The notes: generated by a model not told the origin, from the letters alone. A DNA stretch of 64,000 bases from Litorimonas sp039975855 (GCA_039975855.1 JBDWGH010000005.1:310001-374000), one strand, 5' to 3'. Positions 1-9,106 are shown, counted from the stretch's first letter. Program-made: numbers and translations.

Positions 1-56
1 TCGCCACATTGGAACGGTTCGTGGCGGAGAACCCTGCTTTGTTTGAGGCGCCTTAA
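1..56 (+). CDS. 3' end of an unidentified upstream gene (partial)
   Basis: An open frame enters from the left edge and stops at TAA 54-56; its last residues read ATLERFVAENPALFEAP. Seventeen residues are too few to name a family. It lies on the same strand as the UbiB-like gene, with about 90 bases between them, so it may share a transcript with it. This could also be a chance open frame. Confidence 0.4.
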   Translation, partial: ATLERFVAENPALFEAP

Positions 57-148
57 TCGGAACATATAAACCTGCGAGTTAACTCCACACGTAAAGAGTT
101 AGCGCTTTCGGATAGTTTCATTCGAAGGTTGGCATTAGGGCTGAGCCA

Positions 149-1477
149 ATGAAGGACGATATGGATAAAGATGATGGTCGTGCCGTCCCGTCCCGGCGAA
201 TGTCACGTCTTATGGGGCTAGGAGGTGTCGCGGCTAGCATTGCGGGCGGTGCGGCCCTGAACGGCGCAAAGCAATTGGCGAGCGGGAAACGACCCAAAGC
301 GTCCGATCTTTTTCTGACGCCTTCTAATGCGATGAAGCTCACAAAACAGCTGTCTAATATGCGCGGTGCCGCGATGAAGTTGGGTCAGATGATCTCCATG
401 GATAGCGGGGACTTCCTGCCAAAAGAACTCGCTGAAATTTTGGCGCGGCTTCGGGCCAGCGCGCAGCATATGCCGGCGGCGCAACTCGCCAAAGTCTTGA
501 AAGCGGAATGGGGTAAAGATTGGCTGACGCAGTTTGAGCATTTTCAAACCCGCCCGATTGCAGCGGCGTCTATCGGACAAGTCCACCGCGCTATCCTTCC
601 CGATGGCGATGATGTCGTGGTTAAAGTTCAGTATCCCGGCGTGCGTGAGAGTATTGATAGCGACGTTAAAAATGTCGCTTCGCTTCTAAAGATGTCAGGT
701 CTAGTTCCCGCCACCATGGACGTTAAACCCATTATCGAAGAAGGTCGTCGCCAACTTCATCAAGAAGCGGATTATATTCGGGAAGCTGATTACCTCTGCC
801 GCTTCGGAATGCTTCTATCTGATGATGAGAATTTCCAAGTGCCGGAATTTTATCCGGAGCTGTCGACAGACAAAGTTCTGGCCATGTCCTATATTGAAAG
901 CCGACCCATTGAGGAGATGATGGACGCCCCGCAGGACGTGCGGAACCGGATTGTTCGAAATCTGATGTCGCTCACTTTGCAGGAATTATTCCGATTCAAG
1001 CTGATGCAAACGGACCCGAACTTCGCGAATTATCGATATAATGAGGAGACAGAACAAATTGTATTGCTTGATTTCGGGGCCACCCGTGAGATCAGTGATG
1101 AGTTGTCTTCTGAGTACCGCACATTGATGAAAACCTGTTTGTCGGGTGATGTCGACAATATCATGACGCATATCACAAAAATGGGCCTTATACCTGCAGA
1201 CATGTCTGCCAAACCACGCAGGGTAATTCACGATATGATTGCCATGTCCATTGCGCCATTGGGGCAGGACGAAGTCTTTGATTTCGGTAAGAATAAAATG
1301 GCCTTAGATTTGCGCGATAGAGGTTTGGAGATAGCTGGCAATCGAGAGCTTTGGCACGTCCCGCCGCCAGAAACGGTTTTCCTTCAACGAAAATTAGGCG
1401 GCATGTATATGCTCGCGACGCGGCTTGGCGCCCAAATCAATGTCGCTCAAGTAATCCGTGATCTTATAAGCGTCTAA
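149..1477 (+). CDS. ABC1/AarF/UbiB family atypical kinase
   Basis: A 442-residue protein of the ABC1 (UbiB/Coq8) kinase-like family, whose members act as ATPases or kinases supporting quinone biosynthesis or lipid homeostasis. Visible family motifs are KLGQ (77-80) in the N-terminal extension, the alanine-rich loop AAASIGQVH (138-146) that replaces a normal P-loop, the lysine strand VVVKVQYPG (156-164), the catalytic-loop equivalent QTDPNFANY (287-295) and LLDFGATR (306-313) in place of the DFG motif. The N-terminus has a glycine/alanine-rich stretch (23-40) but no clear signal peptide. An in-frame ATG at 161 is an alternative start; neither has a strong ribosome site. The substrate cannot be told from sequence, and linkage to ubi genes is not seen here. 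Confidence 0.9.
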   Translation: MKDDMDKDDGRAVPSRRMSRLMGLGGVAASIAGGAALNGAKQLASGKRPKASDLFLTPSNAMKLTKQLSNMRGAAMKLGQMISMDSGDFLPKELAEILARLRASAQHMPAAQLAKVLKAEWGKDWLTQFEHFQTRPIAAASIGQVHRAILPDGDDVVVKVQYPGVRESIDSDVKNVASLLKMSGLVPATMDVKPIIEEGRRQLHQEADYIREADYLCRFGMLLSDDENFQVPEFYPELSTDKVLAMSYIESRPIEEMMDAPQDVRNRIVRNLMSLTLQELFRFKLMQTDPNFANYRYNEETEQIVLLDFGATREISDELSSEYRTLMKTCLSGDVDNIMTHITKMGLIPADMSAKPRRVIHDMIAMSIAPLGQDEVFDFGKNKMALDLRDRGLEIAGNRELWHVPPPETVFLQRKLGGMYMLATRLGAQINVAQVIRDLISV

Positions 1478-1669
1478 GTCTGCATTTCTATTGTCATATT
1501 GGTGACTAAAAACTGAGCTGCTAACTGTGTACACAGGAAACTTTGCCTTGCCTGCAGTTCACCCCTTGAACCTTTTTACCCACCGCATACAGGGCGGGTC
1601 CGTGCCGTTTCATGAGGAACGGTTCACGTTTTTCACACTTTGAAACCGAATACTTGAAAGCGAATATTT

Positions 1670-2221
1670 ATGTCTGAACATCCGACTATCGTCCCTGACG
1701 TCACCTTGAAAACACGTGTACGCGACGAGTCCATTGAAGGCCCAAACCCATTTGATTGGAAAGACCTGTCAACAGGCGAGTTTTTTAAAGGCCGTACCGT
1801 TGTCGTCTTTTCTTTACCTGGCGCATTCACGCCAACTTGTTCCTCTTCTCACTTGCCGCGTTATGATGCGCTCTTTGGCGAGTTCGAAGAAATCGGCGTT
1901 GATGAGATTGCTTGTATCTCCGTGAATGATGCTTTCGTCATGTATAAATGGGGTTTGGATCAAGGAAACAAGAACATCACACTTCTCCCGGATGGATCCG
2001 CGAGCTTTACCCGCGAAATGGGTATGTTGGTCAAGAAAGATAACCTTGGTTTCGGTGAGCGGTCTTGGAGATATTCCATGTTGGTTGTTGACGGAAATAT
2101 CGAAAAAATCTTCAAAGAAGATGGTTTTATGGATGATTGTCCAACAGACCCATTTGAAGTTTCGGATGCCGAAACGATGCTGAACTATCTGAAAGAGACG
2201 CGCCAGGTTAAAGCGGCATAA
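1670..2221 (+). CDS. Peroxiredoxin, Prx5/redoxin type
   Basis: A 183-residue thiol peroxidase of the Prx5 (PrxII, redoxin) class that reduces hydrogen or alkyl peroxides in the cytoplasm. The active-site segment PGAFTPTC gives Cys57 as the peroxidatic cysteine, with the Pro-Thr-Cys triad. Other cysteines (about 86 and 155) are candidates for resolution, although many Prx5 enzymes rely on external glutathione/glutaredoxin or thioredoxin. The closing segment resembles the NPFEVSDAETML ending of Prx5 proteins. Length fits the family. It stands alone between two intergenic regions and ends in a strong terminator. A small inverted repeat (CCGTT...AACGG near 1605-1623) precedes the gene, but no known redox operator is recognisable. 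Confidence 0.93.
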   Translation: MSEHPTIVPDVTLKTRVRDESIEGPNPFDWKDLSTGEFFKGRTVVVFSLPGAFTPTCSSSHLPRYDALFGEFEEIGVDEIACISVNDAFVMYKWGLDQGNKNITLLPDGSASFTREMGMLVKKDNLGFGERSWRYSMLVVDGNIEKIFKEDGFMDDCPTDPFEVSDAETMLNYLKETRQVKAA

Positions 2222-2244
2222 ACGTTTCCTAAATATCAGAATAA

Positions 2245-2280
2245 AAAAGACCCGCATCGATCACTCGGTGCGGGTCTTTT
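2245..2280 (+). terminator. Rho-independent terminator after the peroxiredoxin gene
   Basis: A perfect 12-bp stem, AAAAGACCCGCA against TGCGGGTCTTTT, with a 12-nt loop lies 24 bases after the stop codon. The A-run and T-run on the two arms would make it work in both directions. Confidence 0.9.
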
Positions 2281-2433
2281 CGTTACAGGTCGTTTAGCGA
2301 CTGTCAGTGCTGGGTTTGGGGGAGGTACCACCGCAGCCTACGAACCTTATAAGCCTCTCATGCCAAACCTAACCTGTCGGAACCTTTTCCAATTCATGAC
2401 AAAGAGTTCAGATTATGAGGGTGCGAGAAAATT

Positions 2434-2561
2434 TGGGCCGCAGCGCGAGACAATACCGAGGGGAAAGGGGGGTGTCTGCGATGCGGCCCAGGTTCCAAAG
2501 CCAGCTTCCGGGAAAGAGAAGGGCATTGGTCGTCGGGGGTACACGCTTTTGTGTATGACCC
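2434..2561. ncRNA. Structured intergenic region, candidate small RNA
   Basis: The gap between the peroxiredoxin terminator and the next gene (2281-2679) holds no convincing reading frame. It contains a near-continuous stem: TGGGCCGCA (2434-2442) pairs with TGCGGCCCA (2482-2490), then CGC (2444-2446) with GCG (2478-2480), then AGACA (2448-2452) with TGTCT (2473-2477), 17 pairs in all around a purine-rich loop. A second hairpin follows, GGGT-ACAC (2537-2544) with GTGT...ACCC (2551-2561). I do not recognise 6S, SRP, RNase P or tmRNA landmarks. On the minus strand the first stem is followed by AATTTT, so the strand is uncertain. Confidence 0.35.
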
Positions 2562-2679
2562 ATACTTGCAGCGTTCATGTGACAAGGACGTGACATTTGC
2601 ATGAAACTTGCGTCACAGTTTTAGACCTCTTCATGGCGGTCGTCCTTGACCTCAGGTCGCAACCGACACAGATGACCTT

Positions 2680-3366
2680 ATGGCCCGCCTTGATCTAAAA
2701 CTCCTCCCTGTAACTCCGTTCCAACAGAACTGTTCGTTGCTTTATGATGTCGATACAAAAGAGGGTGTCCTCATTGACCCAGGCGGGGAAGCCGTTCGTC
2801 TCAAAGAGACCTTGGACGAGCTTGGCATTAAACTGAAAGAGATGTGGTTGACGCATGGACATTTAGATCATGCTGGCGGCGCCGATGAACTACGCGAAAC
2901 TTTAGGGGTCTCGGTCATTGGGCCTCACAAAGATGACCAGTTTTGGATGGACGGCATTACCGATCAATGGGCGCAATATGGCCATCCTGGGATGGGCCGC
3001 GCCGTTATACCAGACCGTTATCTCGAAGACGGCGACGTGCTGGAACTCTCCGGTGTGAAATTCCATGTATTGCACACCCCGGGACATACGCCCGGCCACG
3101 TCGTGATCTATAATTCAGATATGAAAATTGCTTTTGTCGGTGATGTCTTGTTCCGCGGCTCCATCGGACGAACGGATTTCCCAAAAGGTAATCACCAACA
3201 ACTCCTCGATTCCATTACGGGAAAGCTCTGGCCGCTTGGCAATGACATGCGTTTTGTGCCCGGGCATGGGCCGATGGGAACATTTGGCGGTGAACGCAAA
3301 GACAATGCGTTTGTGGCGGATGATATTATCGGGACGAGTGCCCCGAATAGCTCTGGTCCCGGATAA
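2680..3366 (+). CDS. MBL-fold metallo-hydrolase (glyoxalase II-like)
   Basis: A 228-residue metallo-beta-lactamase-fold hydrolase. The zinc motif THGHLDH (58-64) gives the HxHxDH signature, followed by the HTPGHTPGH segment that supplies the third histidine, a bridging aspartate in GDVLF, and FVPGHGP near the C-terminus. The size and the GRTDFP segment match the YcbL/GloB-like group, cytoplasmic enzymes that hydrolyse thioesters such as S-lactoylglutathione; the real substrate is not known. No signal peptide is present. The ATG has little Shine-Dalgarno complementarity. It is convergent with the YdbH-like gene, with the two stop codons directly adjacent. Confidence 0.88.
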   Translation: MARLDLKLLPVTPFQQNCSLLYDVDTKEGVLIDPGGEAVRLKETLDELGIKLKEMWLTHGHLDHAGGADELRETLGVSVIGPHKDDQFWMDGITDQWAQYGHPGMGRAVIPDRYLEDGDVLELSGVKFHVLHTPGHTPGHVVIYNSDMKIAFVGDVLFRGSIGRTDFPKGNHQQLLDSITGKLWPLGNDMRFVPGHGPMGTFGGERKDNAFVADDIIGTSAPNSSGPG

Positions 3367-6300
3367 TTATTTCCCGATCACAGTGCCTTCAGGCAGCTTC
3401 CCATTGTTGCGAAGGATCTCTGATTTCACCTGCGCATTAGAATTAAAACTCCGCACGATATTAAACAGCTCGCCTTTCACAGTGATGTCAAAACGGAACG
3501 GCTGTTGATTCAAAACCTTTTTGTTGGATCCATCAAACACCAACCCGATTTCGACGTCGCCATTTATAGGACCGTCTAGGGATGCGCTTAGTTCGCGATA
3601 GCGAAATTCACGTAAGGCATCCTGCGCGAGCGCGGCATATTCATTGGTCCGTCTTTCGCGCAAGACTTTGATGGCTTCTTCCTCCGTGTAAGCTTGAACG
3701 CCAGGACCAGGATCATATTTAATGAGACCGCCATCAGGGACAGAGACGTGTCCGTTCTCGATCAAGACTTCAATGCCGCGCACAACAATCGGGAACACGC
3801 CAACGACATTGCCGGTCGCCTCTATTTTTTGATTGCCTATATCATCGAGGAAATCCCCCAAGGCGACATCTTTAACGCGCATCGTGACGCGGTTCTCTTC
3901 TGCGGCATAGACCCACGTAAATGGATCCAGGGCGAAAGCTCCGTTTCCAATCGGCCAATCGGCCGCGTCGACTTTCACCCCTTCCGGTACGAAGTTAAAT
4001 GTAACAACGCCGTTTTCGAGAGGAAAGCCAGGGTTGAAGCTCTTCATCGTCAAGGTTTGCGGGCCATCGGTCTGGAGGGGAAGCAGCGACGAAAATCGCA
4101 TGGTTGTGTTTAAACCCGTAATAGGGCCCGGGGCGGTACCCACACTCATATTGACCAGTTGGACCGTACCCTTGGAGTCCGTAATCGCGCCGTCAGAGAA
4201 TGCGATTTTAAGCTTTGCCTGTGCTTCGCCTTCAACTCGCGCGACCTTTCCGCGGAAGGCGGGGATGAGGGTTTGCGGTTGTAGGCCTTTGGGTGTGAAT
4301 AGGATGGATGGGACGTCGATTTCGGCGGTGCCCACACCACCCTGATACGAATAATCGACATTGACGTCTGCATTATTAGCCTTGGCCACTCGAAGGTTCG
4401 CTTGCCCGCGATAGACTCCATCTGCGAATTCCACTGTTCCGTTTGCGGGGAAACGAGTGAGTCCCGCTTTCTTTGCGGTTTCCGCGAACTCTGATCCAAT
4501 TATGGTGACAGTGCCGCCTGTGTGATTCACTCTATAGGCATTTGGCGTGCCGCGCAGATCGATCCCGATATTGGACAAACGAACCATCGGTGTTTCCCCT
4601 GTAACCGAGGGGCTTTTCAACGTGATCTGCGGTGATTGATCGGTCTGAAGGCGGGCGGTCAAACTCGCCTCTGCCGTGGATCCAGTTGTGCCCGGTCCGG
4701 GTAGGGTTTCGCTCGCATACCCTGCTTGTGTAAAATCGACTGTCCAATCCTGCGTCTTATCCGGGAAAAGCGTACCGCTCAGTTTCATCTCTTCCGCTTC
4801 AATGTCCAATTGCTGTGGCTCGGCATTGTCTGTTGCGGGATGTGTGAGGGTGAAATTCGCTGCCGTCAGCTTTGCCGATAAAACTGATGATTTGCCTGTG
4901 CGGGTGAACAGGTTCGTCGTTGTGGGCAGAGTAAAACTGATATTTTCGCCTTGCCAATTGGTGGGCGTATCCAAGGACCTCAATGTTACAACACTGCCGC
5001 GACGTGGAGCAAAGCCTAGAACCTGTCGTCCCTTATAAAGACGAACATCCAACCGGCCGTCGAGATTTAGGCCTTCAACATATCCACCGGGTAATTCTCC
5101 ATCATAATCCAGCGCAGTGTCAATCAACAGGCGCCGCGGCGCACCCAAAGCGTTATATTGCATTGTCGCCTCGAGGGGGCCCAAACGCACGGGGCGACCC
5201 ATGTCATCATTTGCGTGCCAGTTGGATTGCGTCGCGAGAGTTGTTTCAAATTTTCGGATACCGTTAAGCTGAAGACCGTTATTGGATTCCGCTTGCAGCT
5301 GAGTATCCGTCAGTGTCAGACCGACTGGATTGTCAAACACGGCATCCATATTTGCAGAAATCAGATCAGTTGATTGATCGAAGACGTAAAAGTCTTTTCC
5401 GGTTCGGGCGTGAAGCCTGAGCTGATTTTTAGAAGAATTCACACCGAATGGTCCGATTGGATTGACCGTAAATCCGTCAGGGCCATAACTTAGCCGACCT
5501 TGCCCTGAGACATCAGAACCCAGAATGAAGTCTTCAACGGTACTTAGCATTTGAGGAGCATAATGCTCCGTTACGGGGACAACGCTTAACACCGGAAACA
5601 GAGATAGCGTTTCCGCGACTTCGGCGGCGCGCGCTGGGCGAGGGGAACGTGCGTTTTGGGCCGAGACCGACCATGTTCCGTCTGCACGCAAATCGCCGCG
5701 CGGTGAAACTTCTCCATCCCAGGCCAGACGTGCAGGTCCCGATGCGAAGAGGTCGCTTGATAAACTGTCGCCATCCAGAGACACGCTGCCTGTATAGACC
5801 ATTGCATCTAGATCAAACCTACCATCGATTTGTAAATGTGCGTCGGTGATGTCCAGCTTGCCATTGGATAATGTCGCCGTTTGCGTCTGCCCAATCACAC
5901 GCAGCTCAGCTTCCGTTTTTTCTAGCGTAACAAATCCTGCCCCTTTCGCAGAATAACCAGCATAGGAGAGATCAGACGGCGCCAGCGTGATTTCAGATTT
6001 GAACTCTGAGGCGGTTGGCACGGTCGCGTCTATGTAGAGCGTCGCTTCACCCAGAGGTGAGGTCAGGATTAGTGTACCGTCTGTCAGGCGCACACCATTT
6101 TCTGGAAACTTACCTGAGCCACCTTCGCCTGTGCCGCCGCTCAGCAAATCCTGAATCCAGCTTTCTGTTGGTTGCCAATCTTCACCGAGTTTGAGCCGAC
6201 CCGTCGTGCCATCCACTTGCAATTGTTTCAGCTTGCCGTCGCGAACATCTGGCCAAATGTAATCAGCACGCAAATCCTGAACCCTTAGAAACTCCTGTCC

Positions 6301-6627
6301 GCCCCGTCGTAAACGAATGTTTTTAACTTGAGCCTGCGTGCGGCTGACCGAAACAATATCCAAATCTGCGTCAAAACCGGATTCAGCCAAAGTGTCGACA
6401 ACATAGTCCTCCATCAGCGCGTAGCGTTGGGTCCAAGCCCACACGGCGATGACAACGCAGATCAGGATTAAAGTTAGCGATATCCAAAGGAGCCACGCCC
6501 ACCAGCGTTTAAACCACCGCTTTTTAGGGCGGGCGGTGTGTGTGCTATCTGTAATTTCGTCTTGCACAGAAATGGCCCGACCTCCTACCAGTTCGGCATA
6601 GAGGACCTTCTGGCCTAAGACCAACAA
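3367..6627 (-). CDS. YdbH-domain envelope protein (AsmA-like/TAM-type lipid transport candidate)
   Basis: A 1086-residue protein with a basic N-terminus, one membrane segment (about 39-64, Trp-rich) and a very long beta-rich body, the layout of YdbH proteins. In E. coli, YdbH works redundantly with TamB and YhdP in phospholipid transport between inner and outer membrane. The C-terminal part, with repeated 'LDGPINGDVEIGL' and 'FRFDITVKG' type strands, fits the C-terminal domain that gives the family its old 'dicarboxylate transport' label. The frame opens at a TTG (6627); a GTG at 6567 preceded by AGGAGG (6581-6586, 13-nt spacing) is a reasonable alternative that removes 20 residues and keeps the membrane anchor. 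No ydbE/ynbE-like partner is adjacent. Confidence 0.8.
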   Translation of the reverse strand: MLVLGQKVLYAELVGGRAISVQDEITDSTHTARPKKRWFKRWWAWLLWISLTLILICVVIAVWAWTQRYALMEDYVVDTLAESGFDADLDIVSVSRTQAQVKNIRLRRGGQEFLRVQDLRADYIWPDVRDGKLKQLQVDGTTGRLKLGEDWQPTESWIQDLLSGGTGEGGSGKFPENGVRLTDGTLILTSPLGEATLYIDATVPTASEFKSEITLAPSDLSYAGYSAKGAGFVTLEKTEAELRVIGQTQTATLSNGKLDITDAHLQIDGRFDLDAMVYTGSVSLDGDSLSSDLFASGPARLAWDGEVSPRGDLRADGTWSVSAQNARSPRPARAAEVAETLSLFPVLSVVPVTEHYAPQMLSTVEDFILGSDVSGQGRLSYGPDGFTVNPIGPFGVNSSKNQLRLHARTGKDFYVFDQSTDLISANMDAVFDNPVGLTLTDTQLQAESNNGLQLNGIRKFETTLATQSNWHANDDMGRPVRLGPLEATMQYNALGAPRRLLIDTALDYDGELPGGYVEGLNLDGRLDVRLYKGRQVLGFAPRRGSVVTLRSLDTPTNWQGENISFTLPTTTNLFTRTGKSSVLSAKLTAANFTLTHPATDNAEPQQLDIEAEEMKLSGTLFPDKTQDWTVDFTQAGYASETLPGPGTTGSTAEASLTARLQTDQSPQITLKSPSVTGETPMVRLSNIGIDLRGTPNAYRVNHTGGTVTIIGSEFAETAKKAGLTRFPANGTVEFADGVYRGQANLRVAKANNADVNVDYSYQGGVGTAEIDVPSILFTPKGLQPQTLIPAFRGKVARVEGEAQAKLKIAFSDGAITDSKGTVQLVNMSVGTAPGPITGLNTTMRFSSLLPLQTDGPQTLTMKSFNPGFPLENGVVTFNFVPEGVKVDAADWPIGNGAFALDPFTWVYAAEENRVTMRVKDVALGDFLDDIGNQKIEATGNVVGVFPIVVRGIEVLIENGHVSVPDGGLIKYDPGPGVQAYTEEEAIKVLRERRTNEYAALAQDALREFRYRELSASLDGPINGDVEIGLVFDGSNKKVLNQQPFRFDITVKGELFNIVRSFNSNAQVKSEILRNNGKLPEGTVIGK

Positions 6628-6737
6628 AACCGACCCTTACAAATCGGTCAGTTTACAGGCTATGTAAGAATGCGTTAACCCTGATTTAGGGAAGGTCAGG
6701 GCATTAAGGGCGCACCAGAATATTTCCTAACCTTATT

Positions 6738-8183
6738 ATGCGCCGGGCTGTGACCATGAACGACAAAAAAGACCTTGATGTCCAGCCGCAGCGAGACCCC
6801 ATGGCACAAAATGCGATGAGCGCATTGCATGAGCGAGCTGACGCCTTTGCAAGGTTCAGACATACGGTGATTCCAAAACGAAACCGCCATCGCTTTCTAG
6901 CCGCCGCCGCCGTTATCGGAATGGTAGGTCTATTCGCCTTACCAAATAAGGGTGAGGCAGACATCGTTGAAGCTGATGTTCAGATGGTGTCATTGCCAAC
7001 ACTCGATATTTCACGATTTGATATGGGGTTGGACGCCGATTTCACTGCTCCGACGACTATTAAAACTGTGACGCTTAAACCTGGTGACAATCTTGGTCCG
7101 CTTTTACAACGAAATGGATTAACAGGACAGCAAGCTTACCGCGTTACCCAAGCTTTTGGTGAGGTCTATAAGCCCCGCAATCTACGCGCGGGACAAGATT
7201 TCAATTTACACTTCGCCGGCGATACGCTTGACCATCTCACGTTTAAGCCAAATGTCGAAACGACTGTCTTTGTTGACAGGACGGGTGAAAATTACACGGC
7301 TCGCAAAATCAATGCTGAATTCAAATATGAAACGATTGCCGTAAAGGCGACAGTAGAAAATTCGCTTTATGTTGATGCGACCCGTCTGGGCGCCCCTGAT
7401 AAGGTGGTTGTACAATTTGCAAACATCTATGAATACTCAGTCGATTTCCAACGAGATATCCAGCCTGGCGATGCATTCGAAATGTTTTTCGAAGTCGCTC
7501 GCGATCAAAAAGGCGAAATCGTCAAAGCAGGAGATCTGCTTTACACCTCGTTCGCCCCGCGTGGGAAAACATCTGAATATTGGCTCTTCGAAGATAAAAA
7601 GGGCCGAGAGAATTTTTATGATGCTGCTGGGAAAACAGCGAAGCGAAAACTCCGGGCGACACCCGTGAATGGCGCACGCCTGTCATCATCATTTGGCCGC
7701 AGAAAGCATCCAATCCTGGGGTACCGTAAAATGCATGCAGGCGTGGATTTTGCGGCGCCGCGGGGCACGCCGATTTTGGCTGCCGGGTCGGGCACAGTTG
7801 AACGCGCTAACCGTTATGGGAGCTTTGGGAATTACATCCGTATTCGCCATACGGATGGATATAAAACAGCTTACGCTCACCTTCAAAAATTTGCGCGCGG
7901 TGTAAAATCTGGCGCATATGTGAAACAGGATCAGGTTATCGGCTATGTTGGGACGACCGGCCGATCTACTGGCCCGCATTTGCATTATGAGGTTATTCAT
8001 AATGGAAAGAAAATTAACCCACGCCGCCTGTCTCAACTCTCAGGAAAGCCGCTCTCAAAATCGCAAAAGCCGGCTTTTAACGAACAGCGTCAAAAAATTG
8101 AAGAAATGCGAGCCAACTCTGAGACGATTTCTCCAAGTCCCCAAGTTGGCGCGACTGTTCTAACGGCGGCCTTACCTGAATAG
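6738..8183 (+). CDS. M23 family peptidoglycan endopeptidase
   Basis: A 481-residue membrane-anchored murein hydrolase. After a cytoplasmic head, one membrane segment lies at about 51-69; a LysM/OapA-like region (TLKPGDNLGPLLQRNGL, about 113-130) follows, then a C-terminal LytM domain. The zinc ligands are visible as HAGVD (His333, Asp337) and HLH (414-416). Both metal-binding motifs are intact, so it is probably an active DD-endopeptidase of the MepM/ShyA type rather than an inactive EnvC/NlpD-type activator. An in-frame ATG at 6756 is an alternative start. Upstream, TTAACCCTGATTTAG (near 6675) resembles a CtrA half-consensus but is imperfect. Confidence 0.92.
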   Translation: MRRAVTMNDKKDLDVQPQRDPMAQNAMSALHERADAFARFRHTVIPKRNRHRFLAAAAVIGMVGLFALPNKGEADIVEADVQMVSLPTLDISRFDMGLDADFTAPTTIKTVTLKPGDNLGPLLQRNGLTGQQAYRVTQAFGEVYKPRNLRAGQDFNLHFAGDTLDHLTFKPNVETTVFVDRTGENYTARKINAEFKYETIAVKATVENSLYVDATRLGAPDKVVVQFANIYEYSVDFQRDIQPGDAFEMFFEVARDQKGEIVKAGDLLYTSFAPRGKTSEYWLFEDKKGRENFYDAAGKTAKRKLRATPVNGARLSSSFGRRKHPILGYRKMHAGVDFAAPRGTPILAAGSGTVERANRYGSFGNYIRIRHTDGYKTAYAHLQKFARGVKSGAYVKQDQVIGYVGTTGRSTGPHLHYEVIHNGKKINPRRLSQLSGKPLSKSQKPAFNEQRQKIEEMRANSETISPSPQVGATVLTAALPE

Positions 8184-8281
8184 TTTGTTTTGGTGTGTTT
8201 ATTAATTCTGCCACCTTAATGGCAAATAAACCTCACTTTAATCGCTGACTTGCGAAGGAGTGTGTTTGGAGTTAGTTATAT

Positions 8282-8305
8282 TTCCGAATGAATAGAAATT
8301 CGGAA
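8282..8305 (+). promoter_or_regulatory. Inverted repeat just upstream of the AT-hook membrane protein gene
   Basis: TTCCGAAT (8282-8289) and ATTCGGAA (8298-8305) are perfect complements around an 8-nt spacer, ending five bases before the ATG at 8311. The spot where a Shine-Dalgarno should sit is taken by the right arm. It could be a repressor operator or an RNA hairpin limiting translation; no known regulator motif is recognised. Confidence 0.45.
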
Positions 8306-8310
8306 CGCTC

Positions 8311-9081
8311 ATGAAAAACCTACTCAACTTCTTTTTCTCTTTTGATAAGTTATTTAAAGAGAAACTCATCGTCCCATTCTTTTGGTTGGCTTTAATTACA
8401 TTCGGGCTTGGATTTTCTTCCACTGCGATGAAATCGATTTCACTGGGACCAATCGCGTCGGTCATAAATTTCGTTCAATTTTGGATTTCAATTTTATTTG
8501 CGATTGTTCTCATTCGAATTGTGAGTGAGCTTGCCGTGGCGATTTTCCGTATCAACGATAATTTGTCACCCGATGGCGGTAAGTCAGAACTCGCAGATAT
8601 TGACCCAATCGCCGAAGCGAGAAAGGCCGCTGAGGTGGCGGCAGCGCGGACACGCGAAGCGACACGTTCTGTAAGTGAAAAAGCTAGCGAAGCCACAAAG
8701 TCCATGCGCGATAATGTTGGAGAGATGAGCGACAGCGTGCAAGAGAAGGCTAAATCCGCGACAGCTTCCGTTCGTGAAAAAACCGAGACGGTTGTTGAAA
8801 CGGCGAAACCTTCCGCACCGAAAAAACGCGGTCGTCCAGCGGGATCCAAAAATAAGCCTAAAACTGCTGCGTCAAAGCCAGCTGAAACGAAAACGGCACC
8901 TAAAAAACGTGGACGTCCGGCAGGATCGAAGAATAAAAAACCTGCAGCCAAAACAGCAAAATCAACGACCGCTAAAAAGCGAGGACCTAAGCCGGGTGCC
9001 AAGGTACCGCGTGATGCAGATGGGAATTTGTTGAAGAAAGACGGAACGCCACGCAAAAAGCCTGGACCAAAGAAGTCGTAA
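8311..9081 (+). CDS. DUF4282-like membrane protein with AT-hook-like basic tail
   Basis: A 256-residue protein. The first ~85 residues hold two hydrophobic segments (about 22-42 and 52-75) and resemble the DUF4282 family. Residues ~105-160 form an Ala/Glu/Lys/Ser-rich stretch likely to be helical or coiled. The tail is strongly basic and repetitive: KKRGRPAGSKNK occurs twice (starting at 171 and 198, a 27-residue period), followed by KKRGPKPG (from 222) and a final RKKPGPKKS. The GRP core in basic context is the AT-hook that binds the minor groove of AT-rich DNA. A cytoplasmic DNA-binding tail on a two-pass membrane protein suggests a tether between membrane and nucleoid; this is inference. 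It is monocistronic and ends in a terminator. Confidence 0.75.
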   Translation: MKNLLNFFFSFDKLFKEKLIVPFFWLALITFGLGFSSTAMKSISLGPIASVINFVQFWISILFAIVLIRIVSELAVAIFRINDNLSPDGGKSELADIDPIAEARKAAEVAAARTREATRSVSEKASEATKSMRDNVGEMSDSVQEKAKSATASVREKTETVVETAKPSAPKKRGRPAGSKNKPKTAASKPAETKTAPKKRGRPAGSKNKKPAAKTAKSTTAKKRGPKPGAKVPRDADGNLLKKDGTPRKKPGPKKS

Positions 9082-9106
9082 GACATCATTAAATTGATTA
9101 TATTGA

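Noticed and set aside
2360..2593. 77-residue plus-strand frame in the intergenic gap
   Set aside because: No ribosome site, no recognisable protein pattern, and it overlaps the paired RNA-like segment; frames on the other strand are equally open.
3694..4113. 139-residue plus-strand frame opposite the YdbH-like gene
   Set aside because: It lies wholly antisense to a long well-formed gene and has no ribosome site or family features.
6674..6688. TTAACCCTGATTTAG upstream of the M23 peptidase as a CtrA box
   Set aside because: The second half is TTAG, not TTAA; too weak to list as a site without binding data.
8475..9089. 204-residue frame antisense to the AT-hook protein gene
   Set aside because: Its repeats (DPAGRPRF) are simply the reverse reading of the AT-hook repeats; no independent support.
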